Shown: positions 46,801-60,632, counted from the stretch's first letter. The stretch is 64,000 nucleotides of DNA from Paragyromitra xinjiangensis (GCA_038503065.1 JBCAMK010000005.1:1674001-1738000), one strand, 5' to 3'. Translations and numbers: made by a program. Notes: generated by a model not told the origin, from the sequence alone.

Positions 46801-49800
46801 AACATCTCTGTGTCAGTGAACGCATTAACCAACCCAGAAAACTTTCGGTCGGTATAGGTTCACTCTCGTACATGTAACGGGTCTGCGGCCAATTCGCCTA
46901 GATTCCAAAAGTTGAAAAAACTATTCCCACATTTTACTACAACGTTTTGACAATCGTTGATTACGCTACAAGTGATTTGTAACTCCGGAGACGATGAGAA
47001 GCAAGTGAAGATGAAATATGTAGAGTAACAGCACACAAACGAAGTGGGGGATGACAATAGGGTACGTGTTTGCAGTTGCATGGACGATCACCGTCGGCCG
47101 CATGCGGTGGTGGTGGTTTCCTCCAACCAGTCTTCAGGGTTGCAGCGCTGTCTGGTTCCGAAAAGCGAAACATCAGAGATTTTTCAGAAACAACAATATT
47201 CTTTCACGCGAGCATTTGATGCCCAACGGGAAGAAGCCCAAGATAGTCATCACATCTCTTATTTTTTTGCACCCCCTAATCACAAAATTTTCCCCAGTCT
47301 TTTTTCCCTATACGGTCTGGGATCCTTTCCAATGGGTCCTTACTAAACCGATTCGTGATGTGTCAGTAGCAGCAACCCCAACCCACATGATTTCGCTCAT
47401 GCATGAAAAACCGTAGGGACTAGAGCACCCACTCCCCCCATACCCATCCCTAAATGCTGTACACTTAATTACCAGCTTCCCCACAACCTACATGCGTAGC
47501 TAATTAGCTGGACGCAAGAAGCTGGACGCAAGAATTTAGCCTCGAGTTCTGGGCGGTTGTACTACAAGGTAGCCCAACCACCACTTATGGGGCTGAAGAC
47601 TGTAACAGAAAATAGGTTGCTCAAATCTAGGGTCTTTAATCCCTATTTCGCTATAAGACTTGGCCAAAAAATGACTGACAGGGATTATCTAAAGAACTCT
47701 ATTCGGCTCAAAGGAGGAAAATGATAGGCAGGCTTGTCATCCGCCCTTTTTTTAAATCAGTGGTGTCACGCTGCAAGCCACTATGTCGGGATTTTTTTTT
47801 TTTCCACTTGTGTCAGAAGTCAAGGGGGTACAGAAAAAAAAGATCGTGATCATTTCTCTCAGGAATCGATTTTTTTTTAACCCAAATAAAAAAATATGCA
47901 GTAAGCCTAGGGATCCTCGAAATAACCCTCGTTACCAACACTGACGGGTGTTGGTACAGGCCACGAGGGATCCCCTGGGGAATGGGATGAGGGGAGTGTC
48001 CAGAAATGCAATCCATCCTGCCTGCCGCACCTAGGGACGGCTTCGGTTGTATAATTTGGAACGCGCGCAGCGCTCAGGGTTGTATAAAATTTCGTTTAAC
48101 TGATTAGAGAAGCAAGCATTAAGAAAGCAGGGAATGGTTACATAACAAGACTGTTTCTTCTGGGTACTGTACTTCAAGTAACAGGACTCTCTACCAGTAG
48201 CAAGTCGTAACCCAAGACCTGTCACACTCCTAATGCGTTGGTCTCTTTTTTTTCCCGAACTTTTTTTTAAAACTCCTCCGAATATCTTGCTACTCGTGGA
48301 ATACAATACCCCTGTTCATCAGCTTTGTTTGGCATGTACGGTACCTTCTGGGCATCCTCTCCGAGACAGATTGTACAGATCCAGAAGCTAGCCTTGCAAA
48401 GCGCTGCACATAACTACCTGGCTGTGCAGTTTGTACGTACCGATATTTATGCACCCACACACACGCATACACACTGCAGGATTAAAGATCGTCATCGTGC
48501 GTTTCAAATTATTTTTTTTGCAGTAGGCAGCTCTCCATACCAATTAAGTGGGTTCCCGGAGTTTTTACGAACGAGGGCAGCGAGAAAACCCCGTACAGTC
48601 CTCATATTTGGTAAGGGGAGATGCTTAGAAAGTACTCTGCCTGAGGAATGTAGTTTACCAATAACTTTGTTATCAAATTGTAGGCAAGATCCCGCTGGGG
48701 GGGGACATATTTTTCAGACACGGGTTGGTGACCTATACAACATGTAAGAGTCCCATCATAGGAGCCTCGTGTCTTCTCACCCGTTCCATCACTTGATACC
48801 TACCATCTCTAGAACGGTACCGGTAACAGGGACCGGTATTCCCAATCCTTACTCGGGAGGGAATAGACGGCGACTACATATAAATGTTCCTGCTGGTGAA
48901 TCCTGCTGCTGGTGGGGCTTTTTTTCCCCAACTGCCCACCAAAAGAGCCAAATTGTCGGGTGTCGCACCACCCGGATGAATATCAATTGAGCTAAACTGT
49001 TAATGCACATTGTAGCATCGCTTGGCGGGCTGATCCGAGTGGACGAAAGATTAATGAGACATCCCAGGATCTTCTGACATTCCCAAGGAACTCCATAGCC
49101 AAGCGAAATAAGTAGGTATAATTGCGTTGTGTGTGCACAAGTATGACAGTGGTGCACCATGGCTACATATGTGATCCGGGCCACGATTCAACCTCTTTCT
49201 CCAGAGCTTGCGTTTTGGATGCCCCGAATCCCGAGTACATGATCGATACCCAGGGTTCTGACAGCTGTCAAAGCTCGATTTCGGGAATGCCACCAATGGG
49301 GGGGGATTCAGGAAGAGGTATCTAGGAAACAAGCACTGAGGTTGACAACCTGCCACTTCTGACTCGCCGGTGGGATCGGAAGAGATGGTGACTTTGTCTC
49401 ACGTAAGTCAGCGGAGCTCCCAACATCAGAAACAAATGAAATGTTCGCGAATATGTAGGTAGGGTCGTGACTGTGACTGGTGTTAAGCGCCGATTTGTAA
49501 CCGACACGGAGAAAAAGAATCGGATTCTCACGTCTCTGATGACACGGCGTAAAAGCTGATGGTCGCGGAGAGGGCCGATTTGAGTCGTCCAGCAAAGTAA
49601 TCACGAACCGGGGTCCCGAGTGCTGCTGCATGATCGGGAGAGGATGAACGGTAATATCCGCGCGATGAGTCCAGGGCATACATACACATATACCTATAAC
49701 GGGACCGAACCTTGGATGGCTTTGCGCATGTAGACAGAAAGAACTCATATAGATTATCCTTCCCTGTTTCGCTCCCGCAATCCGCGTTCTGCATCCAGTT

Positions 49801-52800
49801 TAGCGGAAGTTGGTATTTATTCCCCTCGGTTAATAGCTGTAAGCCACGAACCAGGTATCGCAGGCCCTTTTCCCCACTGCTTGGCCATTGCTGTTTGTTC
49901 CCCTGAGCAAGGATCGCTATAACACCATGGCTGTAGAGTGATTTTGGTGGATATGAGATACCTCTCGGTAGTTGGTTTTGCTCTACAATCTTCCAATGTT
50001 CTGGAAGAACCTGTGATTCGGCACTGAAAGACATCGGTATTCGAGTGACTTTTGGTGATGGTGGTATGTAGTCTACGCTTGCACTCTGGCACATCTACTT
50101 ATATGCGTGCTTTAGGGGTTTGGCTATGTTGGAAATAGTCTTAGCTATACACCCTGTATGGGGAGCGAGATCGAGTTCAGATCAATTATGTGTATACTTG
50201 TGGTGGTTGTGCGTCTAGCTGTGAGGGCTTATTACATGCAACTCTAATTTCACGATGCTGTCCACCTACAGGGCAGCCCTCTTCGGTGTTAATCTCGAGC
50301 TCGAACCCAGACACGTCCTGGATTACTAGCCTCGCGATCGCGTAAGAAATCGAAGAATCGGAGAATTAAGATACCACAAACTCACCGAATCCACATCCTT
50401 GCAACGCTAGATCCCCACTGGAATGGAATTTAAATACTCGCTATGGGGCTAATTCTCACACTCTGGAATTCCCAAAAAGACCTGGAGTTTAATTGGGACG
50501 GGAAATCCCAGGAGCTCCCCCAGACGGGGCTTGGAATTAAATAGATAACGAATTCCCCACGCGGCTTTGTGGGGTGAATAGAAGGAATTTGGCCTAAAGG
50601 TTGAAAAAGACTGTATTCTACCTAGCTCCCACCCATGCAGCTGCTGAGTAAAATGAGGTACAAGACGAAGACGCACATACGTGTGAGGGAGATAAGTTTT
50701 CCGCACCAACCCATCGATCTTCAATGGTGGTTTCTACAGGCAAATGTTGAAGAGTAACTTAAAGGTACGATGGCGCGCTTTTTAACTTACTCAGCTTTCT
50801 TGATGACGTTAGAATCGAGGGCGTGGTTTCGGGTTGCTTTTTTTCCACTCTGAAAAACGTGGACAGGTCTCATCTACCAACCGGCACACAGATCGATCGA
50901 ATGGGCTAGTGTGGGACACGAGATTCTTCGATTCGGACTCAGCCGGGTTCCGTGGGAGATTTTAGTTCAAGCTGGAACTCTAGGAGATTAACAAAGGCGA
51001 TAGCATGGGTGTTTGATAACATTGGTGTTCTTCCTGATATGGCTCGCCGAAGACATAATGGTTCGCAGGCGAGGTAAGCTTCATGGGAATAGTGTTGTAA
51101 ATGTTATATCCCCAGCTAGCAGTACGTAACGGGGGTAGATTTTTCATCAGGCACATCCAACCACCTGGGTTATGGCGCTTAGCCTGAGGACTTACGCCAT
51201 ATGGAAACTGATACAAATCATGCTGATGCGGCGATCGATATTCTGGGCCAGCTTACGTCTATATCTTCAATTGATTCCATGCAAGGTATGCCTGTATGCC
51301 TGTATATGTAAGTAAATAATTGCTTGAGTCAGATCTTTGTGACTTTGAGCACTAAGCGGAGTGCACCCTTGGTCCTTGATATCGCGGCATCGGATCGACA
51401 GCCCGTAGGACCCCTGAGGAATCAGTTACAGCATTCGGTTCCGCCGCACCTATGAAATGTACCTAGAGCACTAGGCTGATAATGCACTGTGGCTCGGTCA
51501 GGTTGCGCAGATTCAAGCTAGAATGTCAAGTACGTGCGTATGCAGGACGTAACAGTCGCCACAAGCACTGTTCTATCAAGTGTCTAAAACGCTCGAGGCT
51601 TTCTATGAGAGCTCGAGCTTCCTAGAATCGTCCATGGTATTTGTTGGGAAAAAGCATCAGTGCCACGATATAAGATCGATTATTAGACCCACTGATTGAC
51701 CGAGTCTAGAAGTCGGAGGCCAGCCCTTTGGTTATACAGGCAGGAGATTTGGTTCCGAAATTCAGGGCCTACATACATGCAATACCACACATATGCCGCC
51801 CGCAAGATGCACATGGACTAATACACTTCACCATGGGTTGTTTACCCGAAGAACACAACGTGCCATGGGGTAGTAAGCGAACCCAGCAAACGTAAGAGAC
51901 CAGAGCTCAATTTATACCCTGTAATTGGTGAGGATATGATATCTCTCATGTGACACCGTTTTAATTTGAGAAATTTAACCCTCATGGTCAAAATTACGTG
52001 GGTAATAGATATGTACACGAGAGCCGAAATCTACACCTGTATCTGGGTGTCTTGCTGGAGCGGAGGTAACCTAACGTGAAACTGCACACATTCGATTTAA
52101 AGACAAATCAAATTATCTTAGATCGGCCAGGTCCATTTTCATTCTGGGTAGGTATCGGAGATTTTGAGAAGCCAGCGCATAGCTGAAATACCTATAACTG
52201 GGCTCAATCTAGTTAGGTATCTTGATGAGGTTGAAATTCCCTAGAGTTTATGACGCTGTAGTAGATGGTGAAATAAGGCTACGGTTCATCCCTCTGATAG
52301 AGCGATCGCAACCACAGGCCGCCACAATTCCTTCTAGAGCACGGGTCTCCCGTCTAAGCTTCTGTACACCCGCCAGTACGGCTACATATTAGATGTGACA
52401 CTAACTGAGTTCAAGTACCGGCGTCCCCCACGTTCTTGTTGAGACACATTTTCACCTGTTAGTTTACAGCTACCCCACTTCATCCAGACTTTAAAACTAA
52501 GATACAAGGGTAAAAACCTTGTGTTCCCTACTTTCCCCATGTTTCATTCTCCATGCAACGGTTCGCGTATGCCGAGGTTACACTCCAGGACAGCTTTGGG
52601 AAACATCCACTCTATTCGAGAACCGGGTTTATTGGTATTCTGGAGCGTATTTTCAATTCAGATCATGAATTACGATCTCAAGATGTATGGCTTTGGCATA
52701 GAAAGAACCTAGAGATAGTCCTATCGGGTAGTCCAGGTAATAGACCCTTTCTAATTTGCAACTTGAAGTACCTAGAATCTTCGAATACCATAGCCAAACG

Positions 52801-55800
52801 GATATAGTCGAGAACAGCAAACCTATGCAAAGTTTTTATATGCAGTAGGAAAAGTTTTCTGCTAACCTGTTGGGCCTGATCGAGTTTGACATGCGTCAAT
52901 TCTGTACCGACACCTCCGAGCTTCATATATGATACATGATTACCCTAGAGGTTGGAGTTTCTCTGAATGAAACTTACCACATATCCATTCGAATATGTGA
53001 TAGATTCGATAGACATACATTTATATGTTGCGGGGTTTGATAGTGATGGTTATACATATATGTATGTATACATGTAGCTAGAGTCTGCAACTGGTTGGCC
53101 GTTTGCCAGCTCTCATTTCCGGAGTGTCGATCGCATGCAGTTGATCTTGAACTTGTTCTTTCTTTCGCGAGGTAACGAAACTACATGTAATTAGCTCGAG
53201 GGTTTGGTTCTGGGTCGAGACTGATTGGTGCACGGATTTTGTTCTTGCGCATGCTGTAATGAGTGACTGGGTGTGATCAGGAAGATTGTTTGCTTGTTCC
53301 CCCCCGTTTTTGGCTCCATATGCTATATATGATGAGACAAATAAGATGTTCAAAATTCCCTTGTGGTGGTACAAAATCGTATCGTATCATGGTTATTTTG
53401 GGTGAATAGTGGAACTCGAATTTCACGACCTTTGGAATGTTGATTACTTACATATACAGCAGGAAAAGGAAAAGAGAAGTTAAAAAGAGAAGCTAAAAAG
53501 CCACCCTATTACATGTACTAGTCTGTAACAAGACTTTCCTACAGAATCTACTAAGAATGCATGTAACGGATTGGTGGCTATTCAATGTTTGACGCTATAT
53601 CTGCTAACTCGGGTGCGGCCCGGCCGCGAGTATGCAAATTGTCACGTCAACGTTAGTACTTGTTTGAGACCTTCCCTAGAATTATTAGAGCTTGTCACGA
53701 TCACATCTCCTTTAGAACGGCCCAAAGGCCAAATATATATGACAGGGTAGATCATCGGATATGGCTCCGGATGCCGACGAGCCCTAGAAACCACAATTAA
53801 GGCGCCCAATAACCACTTCACGATATCCGGAGACTAGCAACATACGCCCTGAGGAAATCAGTTGTCGTTTTGGTGGTTTAGCCGCCGAGACACCCGGAAG
53901 AGACGCGTAAATGTGTACGTATTTGTGTATGTGTTAGATCAATATGATATAGTTTTGAAGTTCTCTAGGCTCGCCGGGAGCCGTTGTTACGATACCTTAT
54001 TCGAACTTTTGGCAGGGGTTGCGCTGCGACTGGGTTGGTGCGTAGCCGGATGGAGGCGAATTTCCGACCATTCCAATAAGGCTGCTCGTCGGATATGGCA
54101 CAATAAGGGATCAATATTAATAATCCATAGCTGTACAGCTCTGCAAATCCTAGGAGGATTTTAGTAAGAAACATTGCCTGGATCTCAAGCAGCGATTCTT
54201 TATTCTTCTTAACGCCGCTAGCGCTGATACAAACTACATCTAATCATTTCTTTTACAATCCCTAAAAGAGTGAAGGAATCTTGGGCTCATGAGCTATATT
54301 CTGATCTTCGGATCTGTGGACTGACGGGAGCGTGAAGAAATGTCAAAACACAAGGAAATAAGTTCTTTTGCTGTCTTACTGGTTGTCATAATATGATTCT
54401 AGACCCGCCTCCGCACGTGCGACCCCGCGGGGTTTTCTCATCATATCATTCAACAACTGGCAAGGATCCTAGGATAGATCTGCTGAAGACTTTTTTTCAT
54501 CTGTATTTATCCTCGAATCGCCTTAAAGAAGCTTGGGAATAGCTGGTGATGCCGGGTACCCGTTATCCAAATCTTATGTTTTACACGGTTTTTTTTCGGG
54601 TTCTTGAACTAGAAGCAGGGACGATCAATATTCATCATCGAGGTTGGTCGTATGCAGGGACTTTCCGTGATGACTATTCTAGGAATATCACTCGGAATAT
54701 TTGATCAGGATAGGAGCTCTGGCTGCATAACGCATAAATTGATTGTGGCTCGAGGTACGAATGCCCCAGTATAAGTATCTGAAAACAGGGTACGGATTTG
54801 GTTAACCAAGTTATGAAGCGCTAGCGCTGTCGTAGGGCGAGTCAAGGGCCGGGCCGTTGCCGCGAAAAGGAATGTTCGGGCACTTATGGTAGGCTACGAT
54901 TACCACCAACCCCGCTCCTTATTTGATCTTATGGTTCCTGATTATTCCTAGTTACTTATTGCCTAAGAATCGTAATCAGGGCCAAGTGTTTTCGGCGTTG
55001 AGTTATTCCGCGCGTGCATATATGGTGGCGACTGTCTAAAGTATCTAATAAGCACCTAAATACGTGTATCACCAGATTTCTATGATTAAATGGTATGTAT
55101 ATATACTATTCGTTTATCTTATTGGGTCAATTCCGTCTCGCTAGCTAGCGTCTAGTTGGCCATTACTGAGCAAGGGCTAGAGACAAATGGAAGAAGACGA
55201 GTGAATTTACAGGGCCGAAAAACGATAACAAATTCTAGGAGGTATCTTCGGTGTTTTGGCCGCATTTTTGTCAAGTTTACGAGTAAATCCGACCGTAACC
55301 TGCCGGGATACGGCCGATTACTTCGTCGGTATAGGTATTATATATATGCATGCATATGGCACATCACATTATTCTCGTACGCTTCCGGCTACGATGTGCT
55401 TGGCCACTAATAGGATAAGGATATCGGGGAATTTTTCGGTGTTAAACAGCTGTATTTTAGGGGGTTACGCCAACTTTATGCCCTAGTTAGTACCAGTTGG
55501 TCACGTACGCCAATAATAAGCCTAAGCTTAAGGTAAGCTAGCATACGAGTGATAATTTGTGACTAGTTATTTACTTTATGCACTATTTACTTATTTCTTA
55601 AGGCATAAAACCATCTGGATTGTGGTTCACAAAGCGTATCCGAACCAAATTAAAGCGGGAGGATTGGAAGATTATATAATTATAGGAAAAGTTAACGGAG
55701 TTTGGTAATCACAACTATATATAGCTAGGTTCATGCTACTTAAAGCCAATTGAGACTATACCACCTGATTATAATTGTCATCACCGTTATAGGCTTTGCT

Positions 55801-57101
55801 TCGCTTTATTTCTTACTCCTGGATTTATTCTACAGGCACATAGCGTCACCATAGGTTTGTTAAACATTACCTTACCCTAATATGGCAATCGCAGCGATGT
55901 CTTGTCTTGGCAATCCTTCACTTAATCTCACTCGGTGAGACTTGGTATTGGGCTGTTGTAAAATATGGGATCGGGAGGTAAAGAAGACTTGATTGATTGA
56001 CTCAATCTTAGTCAGAGCCTGGTGTGTATATAGGCTTCTCAGATATTCTAAAAGCTTCTACTGCCTACGCCATTTACTGTGTGTAGAACTCCGTTAGCCG
56101 TCAGGGAGTACTTGTGGCAAATTCTGTTAGACCTTGGCAAGATGCGAAAATTAGAAAAAAAGGGGTTGATTGGCCTACATATTTCTGGTATGTATCTCGA
56201 CGGAGCTATTAAAACCTCTCGCATTTAATTGCAGTTTTTTTGACGTCGGATGTGCCAGTCCCTATCGTATATATAGGGAGGTTGAAGTTCTAGGCTTTTA
56301 GGCAGTCCTCATTTCATCCCTATTATCGAATCGAACTCATGATAAACGGGACGGAACGCAGCCTATCCTAAAATTGTTCATGCCCGGCTTGATCAGTTTC
56401 GAGCCCTACACCAGTTAGGGAGCTATTTTCTCTCGATTAAGACCACACACACAAGTTGTCAGGCTTAGGAGTTTCTAATGATGTGAAGCCGGCGCCGGTA
56501 CGCAACTTCGTTTGAGGTATGTAGGTTCTGGACACCCGGGCCAGTTTTTGTCTCGTTTGCATTATACTCATGCTACCGTACGTTTTGAAGTCGCGCTGCC
56601 TAGATAGGAAACTTCCTATTCCCCAACTAAAAATTTGTGAAGCTGTCTGAATCTAAGGGTTTTACATACGAAATGCCAGAAAATAGTGGTATCTTGTTCA
56701 GAATCAATATCCTAAAGGCGTTACGGAAGAAAGAGAGGTGTCAAAAGGGCACCAAAAAGATGCCACGAAAGGCGCAAGAGACTGCCGAGACTGCCTCCAA
56801 CCAATAGAAATGGCTTTCTCACCAGCTTAGGCAACGCGACTTCAAACCGGCCGCATGAGTATATTGGTTTTGGAAATAGCTGGTCTGAAAAGGAAGATCA
56901 GACGGTGATCTCGTCTCGAACCAAACCCAATTAGGCTTAGTGCGTTTCTCCTTCACATCACCATCAAAACTGTTGATTTGGCTGAGACGTAGGCATAGGG
57001 CAAGCAAATTTTACACAACTTAAATACAGAATTTCAAGTAGGCGAGAGACCCGGGAGCGAAAACAAAAACGAAGACAAAAGCCAGGAAATAAATTCTTCA
57101 G
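46801..57101. other. Gene-free decayed compartment
   Basis: Just over 10 kb without a supported gene. All frames are short, TA steps are frequent, and no intact transposon protein is legible. The longest frame (49528-50094, minus, 188 codons, ATG start) has no domain I recognise. TACATGTA palindromes lie at 46869, 53069, 53182 and 53510. The texture fits old repeats mutated by RIP, though no dinucleotide index was computed. Confidence 0.6.
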
Positions 57102-58337
57102 CTATGGCCCGACATTGGTTGTGTTTCTGGGGAGTTGGCGTCTATCTAACCACGACCTCCCTGGAAGATGCTCGCCACCATATAACACATAATTCACCAT
57201 CATTTCTACATCTTTGGACGAATAATCTTTTCTGAAATCATCCGCCAATGAATCGTCAAGCTCCAGCCTTTTCAACATCATATTGTCCCTTAAGAATACC
57301 ATGACATCCAACCACGACCCATTCACTAGATCACAGCAAGAGGCGGTGAATCCCCGCAGTGTTGCCTTGTGGCGGTTTAGAAACGCCAACAGTTCTTCGT
57401 ATGGTAAGTCGATAGCACCAAGATTCACCTCCCGCAACATCAGCCACCTGTGTTGCGTCCCAAAGATCTTTGTGAATAACTCTCCACCACGACCAGCTGA
57501 AGGACAAGAGCTAAACTCGATTGTCAATTCCTCTAGCTCTGTTGCCGGTGACAGAACATCAAGAAGTGGATTTGCTAGTAGCCGAGGAGTGACTGGGTGC
57601 CCACAAACTGTGGGCGAGGGTTCTTCTCCGCAGAATAACAGTTTAAGCACTCGACAACTCCGAAAAACACTAGCAGCCCGCGAGAGCAGCCTTCGATTGT
57701 CGAACAACGCCTGGTCAATCAATCCATTTGTTGTGAACGACTTCAGAGTTGTCCCTGCAAAGTGCGCTGCATCGATTAACGCTGAGAATGCGCGAAGGTG
57801 ATCCCTCTCGCCCCACGAACCATGGAAGTGCGGTGGATCGACAGTGTATGCATACCGATCCATCAGTGTTACTGCTTCCGAATGTGGTGATGTCCAAGGT
57901 GAGACCTCACGTAAGGAAATTGTTGACAATCGGGGAAAGCGACTGAATGATGCGGAGAGCATCGCAGCATAATCGGACGACTTTTGAAACTCTTGACATT
58001 CGTTGGCAAGAGTGCGGAAGATGAACAATGTTCTGTAGTCGAGGTCATTGAGGTTTTTCGAACCAACCTGCTCGCTAAATGGCCTCCACACCATAACCTT
58101 CATGGCATCGACGCTCAGAGCTACCGTTCGTACATATCGGGCGCAGCTAGGATGGCGGGCGATCTCGAGGAGACGCGACAGACTGTGCTGGGAAGGTTGA
58201 ACATAGAGACAATTAAAGATAAATTCTTTACCTAACTCTGCGAAGGCTCGCTGGACTAATCGAAACCGTGCGATATCTGATTTGTCTTCAAGGTAGTAAA
58301 CGATTTCGCGGATGGTTTCTGGGTTGAGGGAATCCAT
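57102..58337 (-). CDS. F-box-like protein with leucine-rich C-terminal region
   Basis: A single-exon frame of 411 residues from a clear ATG. The first 40 residues (LNPETIREIVYYLEDKSDIARF, then RLVQRAFAELG) fit an F-box, the Skp1-binding module of SCF ubiquitin ligases. The rest has repeated hydrophobic strands of LRR type (FPRLSTISLREV, CRVLKLLFCGEE, ATELEELTIEFSS, MLREVNLGAIDLP, MLKRLELDDS), a common arrangement in large, fast-evolving fungal F-box families whose targets are unknown. There are no stops or frameshifts, and GC content is higher than in the flanks, so it is an intact island inside the decayed compartment. A paralogue-like remnant lies just upstream on the same strand (58.9-59.4 kb). 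Confidence 0.75.
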   Translation of the reverse strand: MDSLNPETIREIVYYLEDKSDIARFRLVQRAFAELGKEFIFNCLYVQPSQHSLSRLLEIARHPSCARYVRTVALSVDAMKVMVWRPFSEQVGSKNLNDLDYRTLFIFRTLANECQEFQKSSDYAAMLSASFSRFPRLSTISLREVSPWTSPHSEAVTLMDRYAYTVDPPHFHGSWGERDHLRAFSALIDAAHFAGTTLKSFTTNGLIDQALFDNRRLLSRAASVFRSCRVLKLLFCGEEPSPTVCGHPVTPRLLANPLLDVLSPATELEELTIEFSSCPSAGRGGELFTKIFGTQHRWLMLREVNLGAIDLPYEELLAFLNRHKATLRGFTASCCDLVNGSWLDVMVFLRDNMMLKRLELDDSLADDFRKDYSSKDVEMMVNYVLYGGEHLPGRSWLDRRQLPRNTTNVGP

Positions 58338-58901
58338 GATGGGATTCTGATATGGTGTGTTTGTGGGAGGGACTGAGGCTTGTTTCTCCTATGCTCATTC
58401 AATTGACACTTTGTTAGTTACGATCGAAGAACTTGGCTTTATACCAAGCTGAGATATTGTGCAGAGTGGCGCCGGAGGGGAAGCCGCAATGGTGTTGTTC
58501 CGAAGAGGCTCGTTAGTGAGATTTAGACGTCAATTCGATCCGCCATCGATGCATCTTCGCAAAGGTCTCCCAAAAGGGAAAAACGCTGATAATGGAAGGT
58601 CATACGACGTCCCCATGGGATGAGTCTGGAGATTAGAAAACGGTTGGTATGCACTTCTTACTTTTCTGAAATAAAAAATATCATGTCTCACTTACCTGTA
58701 TCTAGGTTGGGGGTGAAGATAGAACGGCGGGCTTATCCGCTCCATGGAATCGCCGTAGAAACCGTGCCCCATCACTACATACATCACCTACCCGAGGAAC
58801 TGTAGTACTCTAGTTCTACGGATGAAACTACCGTTACCAGTCGTCCCCAATAAAATCCATCGCCACGAATCAGTTGAGTCTTAGTACTAGGATCTGAGGT
58901 G
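58338..58901. other. Intergenic, contains one arm of an imperfect inverted repeat
   Basis: This is the promoter side of the F-box-like gene. The stretch 58713-58755 is an inverted, diverged copy of 58922-58964. No further gene is seen; the 61-codon frame at 58620-58805 (+) owes its coding look to that copy. Confidence 0.5.
58713..58755 (+). repeat. Left arm of imperfect inverted repeat
   Basis: Forty-three nt matching the reverse complement of 58922-58964 at 33 positions; eight of the ten mismatches are transitions. Confidence 0.75.
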
Positions 58902-59376
58902 TTAGAATAGTACATATCTCGCGGCTATTCCATAAAGTGGACAAACTCGCCGTCCCATCTTCAGCCTCTGATACTTGATTTGGGCGATTCTCAAGCAAAG
59001 GGTTGAAAGGCGGGGGCAACTTTGAGATACCAAGTCTGTAGCAGTTGCCGGCAGTCGACGGAGCAAACTTCCGGCCTCTAGTAGCGACAGCGGCTCACGG
59101 GAAAGTTGTTCAAGACCTGGCAACGCTGTTGCTTGGATTCCGGTGTTATGGGTCTGAACATACCAGTAAGGGGTGTCCGAAGTAAGGGAAGATAATGTGG
59201 AAAAGCTTCAAGATCTGAAGGATAGCGGTGGATCCCTAGCAATGCCAAGGAATATAAGGGAGCTCAGCTGATGTTATGCTTACGGCATTGATGTCTAAAG
59301 TTTTGTCTCGAAATAGCGGCAGAGCTTGATTTTTACATAAAGCGCGTTCTTTCACAGCATCTAAACGAACTGCCAT
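58902..59376 (-). pseudogene. Remnant of an LRR/F-box-type gene
   Basis: On the minus strand a chain of coding-like pieces can be read: from an ATG at 59376 (MAVRLDAVKERALCKNQALP) to a GTAAGC donor near 59285, a middle piece whose frame is ambiguous (several alternative frames look coding, all soon meeting stops), and a final piece (LPGLEQLSREPLSLLEAGSL, then CPRLSTLCLRIAQIK) that resembles the LRR strands of fungal F-box proteins and of the neighbouring gene (PRLSTISLRE). No single intron model I tried joins all pieces without a stop, so I call it a broken gene. It may be the degenerate paralogue of the F-box-like gene 0.6 kb downstream. Confidence 0.35.
58922..58964 (-). repeat. Right arm of imperfect inverted repeat
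   Basis: Partner of 58713-58755 in opposite orientation, lying at the 3' end of the LRR-like remnant. Both arms translate to related peptides (KIERRAYPLHGIA and KMGRRVCPLYGIA), so the repeat is a piece of coding sequence copied in inverse orientation. Confidence 0.75.
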
Positions 59377-60450
59377 AAAGTATGACTATCGCTCACTGCT
59401 AGACTACAAGTACTTGAAGACATGGGTATGAGCCGGCCTCTAACACAGTGGAGTGAGAGCTAATTGTGTGCTTCAACCAAAGAAACCGATTCCCTGGTAC
59501 TTATCCTAATAAGAGCATGCAGGTGTGGTGGTTGTGCACGTGAAACGTGCTTTATGAGGGTTTTTTTGTGCTTTTTCTACGGAAAACGTTATTGATAACT
59601 GTGGGGGGTCAGATGTTGAGACGAAAGCTCGCTCAACACATTTTTAAACTTCCAGGTTTTCCTACAGGATATTGACATTACAAGGCCATGTGCATAAGTG
59701 TGCATATGTCCTATTTTAGTATCGATAAAAGCTTATCGCTTTTGTTAGTCGGTGAGTACTTTATAACAGGTTACCGGAGGTTGTATTCTGCATGTAATAC
59801 TGAGGTATTAGTATTTGGACCTGGGCCTGCCACTCAATATATTATTTTATGCCAATCAGTCGGATTCAAAGATGGATGACGTGACCATAGCCCCGTAGCC
59901 TAGCTAGAATACTCAGACAACCTAAATTTCAGAATAGTAAGTGGTGGTTTAATTTGTTTGGGTGATCCTAGATCCTAGGAAAGCGAATAGAAACTTGAAA
60001 GGCCTCCAAAGTCTCGTTCTCTAACCGGCAAAGAGCACCTACTCCATCGCGAACAGGTTTATGATTGGACGAAACTGAAATTCATCTAGGAGGTTCTTTC
60101 AGGTTCCCGCGGCACCAACTTCACTTGGAGTGGCTGGGTAGTTGGCTTCGAGGCCTAGGTGCAGTACTTGAAAAAAGTTCTTCGGGGTTTAATATTTGGC
60201 TTAGTATCTCTACGGTGGGTAGTCAACTATCCACAGAAGCCTGAATGATGGGTATGCTGACTTAGATGGTCATACACTTCGAAGGTGTCTTGCTGCCCTA
60301 CTTTGTATCCTAACCGCCAGTCTCTTGGCCAATTGGAACAATACTGTGACAGCTATCATAGTCCCGAATCGTGAAACACCTTCAGTAATCTGGCATACAT
60401 GTAGTTATCAACGCCAAGCATTTATCCAAAGAATAACTGCACCCAGACGG
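59377..60450. other. Gene-free decayed stretch
   Basis: No supported frame on either strand. A TACATGTA palindrome is at 60396, 55 nt before the foldback element. Confidence 0.5.
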
Positions 60451-60452
60451 TA

Positions 60453-60632
60453 CTATCTTTGACCAGCCAACAGCTCAGACCGTCCAACGGCCCAAAAAAT
60501 CTTACTCCATATTTGATTGGGTAGTTTGAATCTACTTGATCCCTTGTTGCTCCGTCATCCAAACATCATGTCAAGTGCCACCCAATCAAATATGGGGTAA
60601 GATTTTTTGGGCCGTTGGCTGGTCAAAGATAG
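60453..60632. mobile_element. 180-bp foldback MITE, TA-flanked
   Basis: The element is flanked on both sides by TA (60451-60452 and 60633-60634). Its arms, 60453-60521 and 60581-60632, are reverse complements over 52 nt with a single mismatch, apart from a 17-nt tandem duplication present only in the left arm (GACCAGCCAAC followed by GACCGTCCAAC). Termini read CTATCTTTGACCAGCC. A 59-nt loop separates the arms. It has no coding capacity. TA target duplication with long inverted repeats points to a non-autonomous Tc1/mariner (Fot1/pogo) derivative; the transposase source is not in this window. Confidence 0.88.

Noticed and set aside
49528..50094. 188-codon frame with an ATG start in the decayed compartment
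   Set aside because: The composition is acceptable, but there is no recognisable motif, no partner exon and no support from context; it may be chance in a 10-kb stretch.
50285..50350. GGGTTCGAGCT on the minus strand resembling a tRNA B box
   Set aside because: The acceptor stem and A box do not pair up, so it is not a credible tRNA.
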